A DNA stretch of 24,788 nucleotides from Antrodiella citrinella. Its lineage: Eukaryota > Basidiomycota > Agaricomycetes > Polyporales > Steccherinaceae. The number at the start of each line of letters is the position of its first letter. The first letter of the stretch is position 1. Shown in pieces: positions 1 to 10,300 of this stretch. A program made the position numbers and the translations under genes. Location: assembly GCA_004802725.1 (NCBI GenBank), contig SGPM01000376.1:1-24788 (forward strand), written 5' to 3'. The notes below the pieces were generated by a model. That model made no database searches and had not been told where the DNA came from. It was given only the letters and a program-made list of their open reading frames with translations.

Positions 1-162
1 GCTTCAACCATCCGTTCATCCGTTCATTCAACTTCAAAAAGCTTTAGATTTCACAATCCACATTGTAGAGAACCTTGTAAACTGGTATGTTCTATCCCTT
101 TTCTACCCCTCATGTCAACACCGACTTAACAACGCGAGCCAGATTGCACGCCGGAACTGGAC

Positions 163-954
163 ATGTACACCGCGCTCGCTGAGGCCGATGTCCTGGACTC
201 CTCCATTATCTCCATTGTCGGGAAGAACTCTGGTGACGCGACAAATCATCGGAAGACGCTGGGTTCACATAGGAATAGTGTAGGGTCTCGGTCAACGACA
301 TGCCAGCGCGTTCAAGACTCGGAGGTGCTGTTTCCGCTCAGCACTGTCAGGAATTCGAGGGAGCTAGCGGTAGTGATACGCGACATCGTCCAATGTACGT
401 CGATATCCTTCTCCAATCATACACACACTGAACGATTGCTATACGATCAGGTATACAAGCTGCGAGATGGCTGCACCGTGATCTCAGCTTGAGTAATATC
501 ATGCTGAACGATATCGGGGAGGGTGTCTTGATCGATTGGGACCATGCCCTGAAGAGTGAACCTGGACCAGTAGTTGAATCTTCCCGCACAGTACGTGATA
601 TTACTACAACATACTAGTTCTCGAGCTGACTTGATACACACACAGGGCACATGGCAATTCAGATCTATTGAGCTTAGATGGAACCCTGGCAAACTCCACG
701 ACAGCCTTGACGACCTTGAAGCATGCTATTGGATAATGTTATACGTCGCCACCCACAAGTTCGATAGCAACACTGAGTCATATGTCTTGAATACGTTCAA
801 CGAACGCAGTCTCACGGTGGAGGATGGCATTGCTGTGTTCACTGGAGGCAATATAAAGCATATATACCTTGGCAACACACCTAATCGCGTCAAATTTCAT
901 TGTCAGGACCTCGATGACTTGATGAAGAGCCTCATGCGCCATTTTGGCACGTAA
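163..954 (+). CDS. FunK1-type fungal protein kinase, C-terminal half (5' part missing)
   Basis: This is a kinase-like protein of the fungal-specific FunK1 group; its substrate is unknown. The exons are 163-394, 451-590 and 646-954, with 56-nt and 55-nt GT-AG introns, giving 226 residues from the ATG at 163. The splice at 394/451 rebuilds the catalytic loop as WLHRDLSLSNIML. It is followed by LIDWDHAL, the DFG-equivalent of this family, and GTWQFRSIEL, which is typical after the activation segment. The segment PLSTVRNSREL matches PLKTAKNSREL in the second FunK1 gene at 21495-24128. The similar reading runs upstream of the ATG to about 133 (EPD...ELDMYTAL against EPD...EPDIYAAL), where a TAA at 127-129 closes the frame. 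The N-terminal half (about 240 residues in the other copy) is not recognisable in the first 132 bases. It is therefore truncated, decayed, or has exons before the window. The family is clear, but whether the gene works is not. Confidence 0.8.
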
Positions 955-2458
955 TGGAAGTTCAACGAGTAGGGGTCAGGTCACGTTGCGGCGCTCTTCC
1001 TCGAAGTGAGTGTGCACGTCTACGTATCTTCTGCCATAGGACCGTGCTGTCGTGTCGTGTATTGTGTACCAACTCATGCATCTTACCCATGTGTCGTTCA
1101 ATTCTCTCAGTCCGTTGTCGGTTGTTGGTCCTCAATTTTGCATAGTGCAGCATATTTCGTATCTCGTTCACCGCACTCGTTCACATTGTCTGAAGAGTAG
1201 CACAAAGAACAAGATATATGGGTAAACTCAGGTGAATGACACTGAATTGCGACGAGCTGAGAAACACAATATATGGAGTAATCAAGGCGGGAACGTTGGC
1301 TCACAAGAGATGTGCGTCCCCACTTCGCGAATGGCGTCCGGTCAGCTCCTCTCCCATCAGGAAAAGTGCAGGCCTGTTGTAAGGTATTGCGGCGCCTACA
1401 ACGGGCCCGGAGAATTCTGAGGCATGCCATGCAATACAATGTCTCGACATTCTGGCTTCGCCATATAGTGTTCCACAACTATAGGTTGTTTCAACATACG
1501 TTCACATATAATAGGTCCTCGTGCAAACATAGCACTGTGCCCACTCCCGCCACAGAAATCTTCACTTCGTGCGCAGCTCTTGGCGAGGAATCAATACGGA
1601 TTCGACAAGGCATCCCAACGGTCGCAGGAAACGAATGTAAAAGAGTGTATACTACAAATAGAATAATTAGGGAACTTTTCAATAGAAAGGTTAGAACATA
1701 CCTCAGTACCGAACCTCGTAGATGAGTACTGAGGAAGGAGAACGCGAAAGCGAATCAAGAGATGAAAGTGATTACATAATGAGCGCCTATGAAATCTTCA
1801 TACAGTAGGGGAGATTTCGTAGCCGCCCAACATAAGCTGAACACAATACTGTCGTATTCCAACACACTTCAGTATCTCAGATACAACCTCGAACGGTAGA
1901 TCATTGACACTGGAAGTAGCAATAAAAGAACCATGACCCTCCATCGAGGTAAACGACCAGTAGTATACTGTCTAGTTCAGGGTCCAAATGAGCCAACTCG
2001 GAGGACACTTTCTGATAGATCCTGAGTCAGTCGTTACACAGCAACACGAGCACCTACCTACTCTAGTAGTAGTACTCACAGAGTTCTCCTGCGGCTTTGT
2101 TTGGGGTTGTTCAAGTTCGGACGGACAGCGAAGACTCGGAGCAGCTCATTCCGAAGGCTCTAGACGCACCGGTCCGGCGCTAAGACAGCGGTGTTAATGG
2201 TCAACTGAGTCTCGGCTGACAGTAATTACTTACGTTCAATCCACATAGATTCAACTGTCGCACTCTATGTTGCTCCTCATTCAGTGGCCATCACATGTTA
2301 CGGAATGTCAATCGCAAAAGGATAGGATGTGGATATAAGATACAACTATTCTACCAATAGAATTCTTGGCTCAGGATATATGGTGGAATTAAGGAATATG
2401 TTAGGTTATACGGGAACACAGACGCGACCTAGGGCTCCAAATGACACCAGAAAGCTTC
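955..2458. other. Gene-poor stretch between the FunK1 fragment and the proline-rich gene
   Basis: About 1.5 kb lies here without a gene I can support. The longest open frames (1312-1725 on plus, 1107-1478 on minus) overlap each other, show no domain or motif, and do not join to neighbours by good splice sites. I saw no terminal repeats, transposase or reverse-transcriptase motifs, and no tRNA-like cloverleaf. It may be decayed sequence next to the kinase fragment. Confidence 0.5.
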
Positions 2459-3538
2459 TCAGGAAGAAGGCGCAGCGCCGGCAGGAGGGGAAGGAGGTGC
2501 AGGGCCAGCAGGAGGGGAAGGAGGAGTAGGTGCGCCNGCAGGAGGGGAAGGAGGGGTAGGAGGACCGCTGGGCGGGGAAGGAGACACGACAGGCAGCGGG
2601 GGAAGAGGAACAGGCAGCGGGGGAAGAGGAACAGGCAGCCCGGGAAGAGGAACAGGCAGCCCGGGAAGAGGAACAGGCAGCCCGGGAAGAGGAACAGGCA
2701 GTGCGGGAAGAGGCACTGGGACTCCGGGGATAGGCACTGGGACTCCGGGGATAGGCACTGGGACTCCGGGAATGGACACTGGGACTCCCGGGACAGGCAC
2801 TGGCGTTCCAGGAGGCATAGCAGCAGCCATCGCGGCGAGAGCAAGGATATCCGCGGCTTGGAGATCAGTATCATTGCCTGGAGCAGGCGTCGCGACCGAA
2901 GTCGAGTTGCCAGCCGGGGCAGTTGAGTTGTCAGAAGGCGCAACGTCGTTCTGCTGACCTATAGCGAAGGCGGCATGACTACCAGGAACATTGCCACTGG
3001 GTACAGCAGCGAGGATAGACTTGGCCTGGGCCACCTGTGCCGCAGTGGGGGCCTTGCCGAGGAGGGTTGCCAGGATGCCCATTACTGTGTTCACAAGATC
3101 GCCGATATCACGAGATTCGAGGCTTCGCGCTGCAGGTTCTAGCAAGAGGATTCAGTCAGATTGAGGAACAAAGGAAACGGAAACGAAGGACGCACGACTC
3201 GACGAGGAACCGTCTCCCGGAGTACCGCTCGGATCGTCACTCTTGGAGGGAGGTGCAGTGGCAGGGGTGGAGCTGCTCCCTGCACCTGGAAAGATGCTGC
3301 CAAGAGTACCTGCGACATTTGGGACTTGACGGGCGTGATGTTTGCTGTCGCTCGAATGTCCATCGCTAGATGTGGGGGCACCAGGGAGACTAGGGATAGG
3401 CAAACTACCAAGAGTCGTCGTGAGGTCGTCGCGCGCGACAGAACGCTGGTCGCGGGAGTCGGTGGGGGCGGCCAGCGCCTTGAAGGAGGAAGAGCTCGCG
3501 AGGGTAGCGAGGATGAAGGAGGAGCGAGAGAACTTCAT
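2459..3538 (-). CDS. Secreted proline-rich protein with PVPxPGx heptad repeats
   Basis: This is a predicted extracellular or cell-wall protein of unknown function, 340 residues long. The exons are 3538-3196 and 3138-2459. The 57-nt intron has a GTGCGT donor, a CTGAC branch-like site and a CTAG acceptor; weaker in-phase donors at 3200 and 3225 are possible. The start MKFSRSSFILATLASSSS has a basic N-terminus and hydrophobic core, and then LAAP, a typical signal peptide and cleavage site. Next come a Ser/Pro/Gly-rich linker, a short region that may be helical (DIGDLVNTVMGILATLLGKA), NST/NDT glycosylation sequons, and about ten seven-residue units such as PVPIPGV and PVPLPGL. The tail is PPSPPAG-like and ends in GAAPSS. 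The repeats resemble extensin-like or spacer regions of wall proteins. One base in the tail (2537) is undetermined. A TATA element lies about 125 nt upstream of the ATG. I do not recognise a named family. Confidence 0.78.
2478..2564. repeat. Imperfect 27-30 nt tandem repeat (PPSPPAG-coding), contains the single N
   Basis: Three copies of a unit built around gcaggaggggaaggagg follow one another, read on the minus strand as PPSPPAG-like residues at the C-terminus of the secreted protein. The only undetermined base in the window (2537) lies inside the third copy. That fits an assembly or read disagreement in a repeat. Confidence 0.8.
2591..2800. repeat. Ten 21-nt tandem units encoding PVPxPGx heptads
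   Basis: Ten exact-period 21-nt units start at 2591, 2612, 2633 and so on to 2780, with a partial eleventh after 2800. There are two sub-families: aggcagcccgggaagaggaa-type (PVPLPGL) in the first six and tgggactccggggataggca-type (PVPIPGV) in the last four. The block structure suggests local duplication followed by homogenisation. Copy number is a likely site of length variation between strains. Confidence 0.92.
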
Positions 3539-3883
3539 GATGTAGGAATAGTAATGTGGAGGTAGGGGTAACGAAAGCAAAGTGGACAGCAGGGGACGAA
3601 AGCGATGTGGTGGTAGAAAGACAAGAGGTGGGGGGCGGTTGAGGCGGACCCGCGACGCGTTTTATAGAATTCTCAAAGTTGAACATCGCCCGTGGCTGAC
3701 ATCCGCATTCGGACGGAGGGTGAATGTCACAGTCACAGAATCGAGGCCTCTATTCGGGAGCGGGGCACGATCGGTAAATACATAACAACTGCGAGTAAGA
3801 AAAGTCGGTCAGCCTTGTTGAACGCCACACTCGCAAGTAAGAAAAGCAAGTGACACTGACAGTAGTAGTGTGACAAGCGAGCT
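3539..3883. other. Promoter of the secreted protein plus 3' flank of the small membrane protein
   Basis: No open frame of interest lies here. On the minus strand, just before the ATG at 3538, there is a pyrimidine-rich leader and a TATA element. Further right (3788-3850) an imperfect direct repeat of a gcgagtaagaaaag-like unit occurs twice, about 43 nt apart. Confidence 0.5.
3660..3666 (-). promoter_or_regulatory. TATA box of the secreted proline-rich gene
   Basis: The minus strand reads TATAAAA here, 122-128 nt before the ATG at 3538, followed by a CT-rich stretch. That layout is common for strongly expressed fungal genes. Confidence 0.55.
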
Positions 3884-4215
3884 TCAGGTCATTCTACCGT
3901 GACCACGTCCGCGAAAGTCCAACTCGTACTCGGAGTCGCCACCCCAGTCTCGCCTTTGCTTCGCCTGGTGCACGGCCCCGCCCGAGCGAGCACTCAGCAC
4001 AAACGCATCCCACAAGTCCGACACGGACTCGCGCATCGACTTTCCCAAGCACGAGGAGATCATACACCATCCTAACGCCGCAAACCTGTGTGTATTCGGT
4101 GAGCTGCGACACAGAGCGAGGGAAGGATACACACGACTTACAGCAGAACGGCGAAGAAGATGAGCAGAGGGGCCAGTCCGCCAAGCGCAGGGGTGTGTAC
4201 ACTTTCGTCGGCCAT
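3884..4215 (-). CDS. Small single-pass membrane protein, 91 residues, hidden by an intron
   Basis: The exons are 4215-4142 and 4085-3884. The 56-nt intron has a GTAAGT donor and ACACAG acceptor, and the exon total is 276 nt. The start MADESVHTPALGG is followed by one hydrophobic segment, LAPLLIFFAVLLFAALGW, which the splice joins together (about residues 14-31). Next come CMISSCLGKS and a charged soluble tail with WDAFVLSARSGGAV and HQAKQRRDWGGDSEYELDF. The tail begins in an open minus-strand stretch, and only the spliced frame joins it to the membrane segment. A longer unspliced minus-strand frame (4373-3894) loses both the hydrophobic core and the acidic C-terminus. The ATG has G at -3 and G at +4. 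I cannot name the family. The cysteines after the helix could be acylated, but that is inference. Confidence 0.7.
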
Positions 4216-4759
4216 GTCGTGAGTGTCACCGGGTGTGCAGACTTTTGGGTCGCACGCAGGTCAGGACGAAGGAGAAAGAGACGAGCCACGTGGGCGGCAA
4301 CGTAGATGATCATGTCCATAATCTGATAAGATAGCTCAGCATCGTGAGACCTGCTCGCAGGCTGCCATTCCACGATATGGACATCTCAATGAGATCTTGC
4401 AGGCAAGGACAGCGACGTGAACTGAGAACATCCGAGCCACCTACGCTGAGAGGGTGGCGATTGCGATGATCGGAGTTTGATCTGAGATTGAAACTTTTCA
4501 CAGTCCGTGGGGGCATCTGCTGCGCTTTTTTCTGCGCCTTCAACGTCCCACCCTGCCAGCGAGCCACAGACCAGCGAATATCTGAACGTTTCACAACGAT
4601 ACAAGAACCAGAGTCGATACTTTGAGGTGAGTGCACCGAGGCGAGATTTTGAATTGAGATCGAAGAGGTCGACCAGAACAGTGGGACGACGAACCAAATT
4701 GTCGGAATTGCTTCCTCGGTGGTCTTACCGTTCCCTTGGATCACTCTGCTCCCTCAGCC
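4216..4759. other. Shared upstream region of the small membrane protein (-) and the CDF transporter (+)
   Basis: This is a divergent intergenic region of 544 nt. Open frames on both strands here (for example 4310-4744 minus) have no recognisable content and no start context better than the flanking genes. I see no clear TATA element. It presumably carries both promoters and the 5' leaders. Confidence 0.5.
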
Positions 4760-6914
4760 ATGACCATCGTCAAGGACTCCGAGGGCAGCACCCTCTCCTC
4801 ACGCACCCCACATACATACATGGTACGTACGCCGTCACCGCCCCGGTCGTCGTCGTTGCGCACAGCGAGCAAAGCCTTATCTCCCCTATTCCGTTCACAG
4901 AACACCGACGGTCCGGTACTCGATCAACAGGGGGACCGAGACCACAAGCTCGATGATGTCGATGTAGAGCGAGACATTAGTTCTGGCTCGTCTTTGCCCG
5001 ACACCCATGACCCATTCAACCTCCGCCTCGGTCTGTCTTCCGAAGAGAGGCTCGCGGACCTCCGTAAACGCAAGAAGAATGGCAAATATCTCGAGCGGTA
5101 CCACCGGAGACAGAATGAGGCAAGTCTGAGGCATATATGCTGTATTGTTCAAGTGAAATTAACGCGATGATGTGCGCAGCTCATCACCTCGTTCCTCAAA
5201 CCTATGGAGGATCACACTGAGGAGGCCCGAGCTGAGGAGGAATCGACGCGCTTGCCTGTCAGTTCTCGTCCCCAATTAAATTATGTATCTCCATTCACGC
5301 ATATACCCGCATACCTAGGTCAAAATCGCTGTATGGGCCTCCCTGATCTCCAACTTTGCCCTCTGCGTTCTCCAACGTACGTCGCCACACATGATCAAAC
5401 CTTCTCCACGCTGATGTTTCATTTTATTTATTGGTGTAGTGTACGCTGCAATATCCTCATTATCCCTCTCTCTACTCGCCACGGGTATCGACTCCGTGTT
5501 CGACATCGGCAGTAACGTGCTGCTAGTCTGGCTGCACAAGAAAGCCTCGTCGTTAGACGTGAACAAATGGCCCGTCGGAGGTTCCCGTCTCGAGACCATT
5601 GGGAATATCATCTACGGTACGTCCCCTTCCTTTGCCCTCCCAAATGATCTTCAAGGTGACGAACGACCTTATCGCTAGGTTTCCTGTAAGGCAAATTTCT
5701 CTTTTCACATATGAAGTGGTAAACTGAATTGAAGCGTTACCCGATAGAATGGGTTCCGTGAACCTGGTCGTCATTGTGGAGAGCGCGAGAACGCTGATCA
5801 CGCATAACAACGACCAGGATGTGAACGAGCTGCATATACCCTCGCTCATCGCTGTCGGCGCTGCTTTGGGTACGTCCCTATCGATTTATCTTGTAATTTG
5901 GTTCGCTGAGTATTGAAATGGTGTGGGATTTGCAGGCGTGAAACTTCTGCTGTTTTTGTACTGCTATTCCCTCCGGAAAGCTTCGAGCCAGATCGAAATC
6001 CTCTGGGAAGACCACCGGAATGACTTGTTTATCAACGGGTTCGGTACGCCTCTCTTTCTCCACCCCCTCCACTCTCTCTTGGCCCTTTCGTTCTCTGACA
6101 TGTTTGGTGACGTTGGGCAGGTATACTGATGTCGGCGGGCGGATCTAAGTTGAAGTGGTGTACGTTCTTTTCTCTTTTCCGCCTCAAATGTCCAAGAGCC
6201 TTATGAACGGGGTGGTGGCGTAGACCTGGATCCCTTGGGAGGAATGATTGTGCGTCTCCTTCCTTCTCCCCTTATCATCCACCGCACCCCTCCCGCTTCA
6301 TTCCCCTCACATCTACCCATCGCTTATCTCTCGCCTCCTTTCCTCTCTCTATTTGTTGACGACTTCCTGATCTGAACGTAAATAGATCGCAATGGGTGTG
6401 ATTATCGCCTGGAGCAGCACGGTCTACAAGCAGTTTGAGCTGCTCGCGGGCAAGTCGGCGCCGCACGACTTCGTGCAGCTCCTCACGTACAAGGCCACGA
6501 CGTTTAGCAACGAGATCGAGAAGGTTGATACTGTTAGAGCGTACCATGTTCGTGTTACCTTTTCCATGCTTTTCACCTCTAGGTGCTGACTATAATTTGT
6601 TTTCGCAGAGTGGACCCGTACGTCGTCTCCCTCCTTCCATTTCCTCGCATCCTCTTTAACTCATTGGTTTATTCGCGCACATAGGAATATTACGTCGAGA
6701 TCGACGTCGTGATGGACGCCTCGACCCCCCTCTGGAAGGCGCACGACATCGCTCAGCAACTGCAGGACAAGATCGAGGTCCTCCCCAGCGTGGACCGTGC
6801 GTTCGTCCATGTGGACCATGAGACGACGCATGTGCCTGTGCGTTGTCTCGTTGTTTCTTCTTTCCTTTGTTTTGCTGATCATGGTCCGTACAGGAACATC
6901 GCAAATACGTATAA
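4760..6914 (+). CDS. Cation diffusion facilitator transporter, DxxxD (Mn-type) group
   Basis: This protein exports a divalent metal (probably Mn, possibly Fe or Zn) from the cytosol by proton antiport, across an organelle or plasma membrane. The exons are 4760-5119, 5180-5257, 5319-5376, 5440-5616, 5679-5685, 5748-5869, 5936-6043, 6121-6159, 6224-6249, 6386-6547, 6609-6617, 6685-6837 and 6894-6914. They total 1320 nt, or 439 residues. The N-terminus is soluble and charged to about residue 145. TM2 carries ATGIDSVFDIGSN (D183, D187) and TM5 carries WEDHRNDLFIN (D293, D297), so both metal-site pairs are DxxxD, as in Mn-CDFs. WYLDPLGGMIIA (TM6) and a C-terminal ferredoxin-like domain (YYVEIDVVMD ... 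VHVDHE) complete the fold. The second intron uses a GC donor. Intron-like 4823-4900 is a multiple of three and may be spliced, giving 413 residues. It converges on the E2 gene. Confidence 0.93.
5120..5179 (+). other. GC-AG intron in the CDF gene
   Basis: The exon reads ...AATGAG, then GCAAGT (a perfect GC-type donor), and 60 nt later TGCGCAG before CTCATCACC. This joins NE to LITSFLKP in phase 0. The nearby GT (gtctga) is a weak donor and gives the wrong phase and a stop. Confidence 0.88.
5679..5685 (+). other. 7-nt microexon in the CDF gene
   Basis: The bases gtttcct lie between a CGCTAG acceptor and a GTAAGG donor. They contribute to Gly-Phe-Leu so that IIYG-FL-MGSVN reads through TM3. Skipping it shifts the frame. 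Confidence 0.82.
6609..6617 (+). other. 9-nt microexon in the CDF gene
   Basis: The bases agtggaccc (Ser-Gly-Pro) lie between a TTCGCAG acceptor and a GTACGT donor. They give RAYHSGPEYYVEID at the start of the C-terminal domain. Because it is a multiple of three, skipping it would remove three residues without a frameshift. Confidence 0.82.
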
Positions 6915-7361
6915 CGACACCGCGAAACACGCACGAGGCGTAGAGATACCTCATGTTATGCGCTAGGTCACGACTCAGACTGACTCACAAGGCTTTCCTT
7001 TACTGACTGACGAATCAACTTAGAGATACCCCATTGCTTTTCCCCACTCGGTTTTTTGCTTTTTTACCCGACTCCAACTCAACTACAGTACAATGTACAG
7101 TCAACTATTACGACGCAACGCGCATACATGCATACACACTTGTCACTTACGCAACTGACACCCATCCACCGTGATGTACCCGGTTGTAATGACCAGAGGA
7201 TCGAGCTGATATTTTACTGTTTTACAGAGCAGAATATGATATATGATACAATACAACGGCGCGCACGCATTCCCAAGATACATTCTAACTCAGCAGACAC
7301 ATGCAGCGTACATGACCACCATCCTAGATCTCAGTGAAAAATAATCTCCACTCCACTCACC
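6915..7361. other. Convergent 3' intergenic region (CDF / E2)
   Basis: 447 nt separate two convergent stop codons. It is relatively AT-rich and contains no supportable coding sequence. It should hold both 3' UTRs and the polyadenylation sites. Confidence 0.5.
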
Positions 7362-10300
7362 TCATACCCCGACCTCCAGACTATCCTCTGGCTGCTCCCA
7401 CGCCCTAACCCTCGTCACGCCCTCCTCCCACATCGCTACCAAATCTATCCCACCCTCCACCTGCACCGCCTTCCCCCTCCCTCTCGCACCTCTCCCCATT
7501 CCAGCCATTCCTTCGATCATGGTGTGAGAGAAGTGCATGAGCATGTGTTGGTCGAAGTTCGAAGCGGAGGCGTAAGTGGGAGCAGTGGTGTAGGCGTGGA
7601 ACGTGCGGTCTTGTTTGGCGGAGACTTGGATCCTGAGTGACGGCGGAGTCAGGTTAGTGGGATGAGCAGACGAGAGAGAGAGAGAAGGTGGATCAAAGAC
7701 GTACCGAGCGCGGATCTTGTTTTCGAGGATCGTAAAATGAAACGCGATCACATCCTATTCAGCGTGTCAATGACACGAACGACGAGGAAGCTGGGAAGAC
7801 GAGAAACGAAGAGAAGACTTACCCCCCATATCCCATCCTTATGCTCGTCCTTCAGCCAGTCCACAATCGCCCACCGCATCGTCTGCAAACAGACGTTCTT
7901 GTTGTACGACTGGCTCTGCGGATTCGCCGCATTCGCTTGACCGAATCCCGGTCTATCATAGGCAGAACACGGACATAAGCAACGAGGACGTAAGGGAGAA
8001 GAACGGAAGGCGAAGAACGCACTCGTTGAAATAGGGCAGATCAATCAGGATCATACTCTGGATCGACACAAACACCTGCAACAATGTTGATTTTCCCGGG
8101 AACCACATCTCTTCTGGTCTGGAGGATCATCAGTCAAATGCCAATCCACGACGATGAAACATGGCATCAAGAACACACCTGCCAGCCCACGTCCCTAACA
8201 ACGACAGGCAAACTTTCCCGCAGTTGTACAAGTTCGGGTTAAAACGAACCCGCCCGCCACCGGTCGTGCGGAGGTTCATGAGTGGTGGCTTGTGCGGGTA
8301 CTCGATGGGCAGGAAGCAATCGAATTCAAACAGACCGTCCGAGTAGGGCGTGCCTTCGGGACCCGCGATCATGACTTTTCTGTAAAGTCAGCACCTCTCT
8401 GTCAGTGATTTGTTCGCAGAAGAGAAGAAAGAAGACAAAGAGGAAGGGAGGATAAACGTACATCACGTCGTTCCTGGTCTCGTCCACACGAACCCATATC
8501 CCAGGTGGCAAGCTCGTCGCCATAACCGCCAACTCCTTGATGAGATGCAAGCGATCCTTTGGGTTCCGAGTCGCATTCGCACTCGCCGTGACTTGCGTGG
8601 CGTAGTGATAGTGCTGCGCGAGCGTCGTGTTCGGGATATCAACGTGCGAGAACGCGAGCTGTTCGCAGCGTTGGCGGTATGCACGGTCCACGTCGACATC
8701 CGGAGGCCGCCCTTTACCCTTTGCTTTACCTTTGCCGTTCGCCGCCGTGCCATTCTGCGAGGAAGTGGAAGCAGAGCCGTCTTCTGCCTCTGCATCCGCG
8801 GGTGGTTCGGGCGTTCCGTTCGCGATGGCCTCAGGGTCTTTCCCCATCACAGTCATCGCACGCTCAATGTCAGCTCTTGTGGCGAGCATGTCCCCGCACA
8901 GACTCGTCGACTGCACAATCTTCTCCGTCTCTTCCCCGCCGTCCTCGTCGCCGAGCATCTGCGACGCCCCGGTCATGAACGCCTCGCATTGCTGTGTCAC
9001 TTTCTTGAAGTGTCGGTACAGAGGTGTGGCGATCACTGGTTTGGGAGGGGAGCCCTCGCTTTGATACGTGATGTCGCCATCATCCCAGATCCATTCTTCC
9101 AGGCCACACGATTTCTTCATCTCCCATCTTTGGCCAATGAGGATCTACAGTTGATAGTTGACATCGCTCAGTGTCGATAACGAGGACGGTGGAAGTGCAC
9201 GTACCTGCATTGTGTACTCATGGTCGGCAAATCGTTTGAGGAGAGCAAGCATGGCAGAGTAGACATCACTTCGAGCTGTCCAGTCTGTGATGGAGTCGTT
9301 CCGCAATAAGGTCCCGAGCAATTCTGGCAGCTTTGACATCAGAAGTAAAGACGAGATAGAGCTGTGAGGTATCATGTCGTACGTCTGAGCATTGTCGGAG
9401 TTGGGTGCAGGAAGAATCATCGTGATCGTGGACATAGCTCGTACAATGACCTCGTCCCAGTGAGCGGCCGTGACTCGAGCGGAAGACGTGGTAGACGAAG
9501 GCTGTCCACCTCCTCCTCCCCGCCCTCTATTTCCATTTCCATTTCCACGACCTCGTCCTCGCGAACTATAGCTGTAGAGGGGATGTTCGGCAGTTCCCCA
9601 TTCATCATCAGACGAGTCATCTCCCCATGCATACGAACTTCCCAAAGGCATCCCACCGCCCCTCCCGCCACCTCCATAGCCGGTTCCGCCAGGACCTACA
9701 GATCCCACCTCGGTACGACGTTTTGCAGCAGCTTCTTTTGCCCTCTTCTCTGAATTCATTTGGTCACCGAGGTATATTCGATCAAAGCCTCCGAGGGCTT
9801 CGAATAACGCTATTGCGCGGACCTCGGCGCAGCATGTAGTCACGGCACAATTCCCCGTACCAGTGTTGCTACTGCCATTGACACCGCTTTGATTCCCTTT
9901 GCATGTCGAGGGACAGGGGACTACAGAGAAGCAGCCCCTGCAGTGGTTCGTCTTGCATGTCGTACACGTGGCGTGCAGGAGGACAAAGAGACTCTGTGGA
10001 GGAACGTGGGGCGTGAATGTGACCTATGAAAGAAACATTGCTGAGCAGGTTGATTGTGAGATGATGCGAACGGAAAACGTACGAATCCGCGAGGAGAGAC
10101 GATGTCCTCTCCGCACTTGGTACACTTGCGAATGCATCTAAAGAGATTGCGATACTGTAGTAAGTCTTGCTGTTCAGGAGACGGTGTCCCGATCTCAGCC
10201 ACGGGACTGGGCAAGGATCGCTCGGGAAGTGGTGCGGGCTCTACATCCTGTTTCTTCTTTCCTTTATCCTTGCAACGAGATACTGGGGGCGGAGTAAGTG

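Noticed and set aside
2591..2800. Regular repeats as a possible CRISPR array
   Set aside because: The units are contiguous 21-nt coding repeats with no spacers, in a eukaryotic gene.
2441..2926. Long plus-strand frame rich in Arg/Gly over the repeat region
   Set aside because: It is the antisense of the heptad repeats. The minus strand has a signal peptide, splice site and balanced content, so the plus frame is a by-product of the 21-nt period.
3894..4373. 159-residue unspliced minus-strand frame
   Set aside because: It breaks the hydrophobic helix and loses the DSEYELDF tail in frame. The spliced model 3884-4215 is better.
4310..4744. 144-residue minus-strand frame upstream of the CDF gene
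   Set aside because: It has no motif or start support and overlaps the divergent promoter. A plus-strand frame of equal quality overlaps it.
8410..9180. 256-residue plus-strand open frame
   Set aside because: It lies antisense to E2 exon 3, is rich in Arg and His without domain content, and the minus strand has clear family reading.
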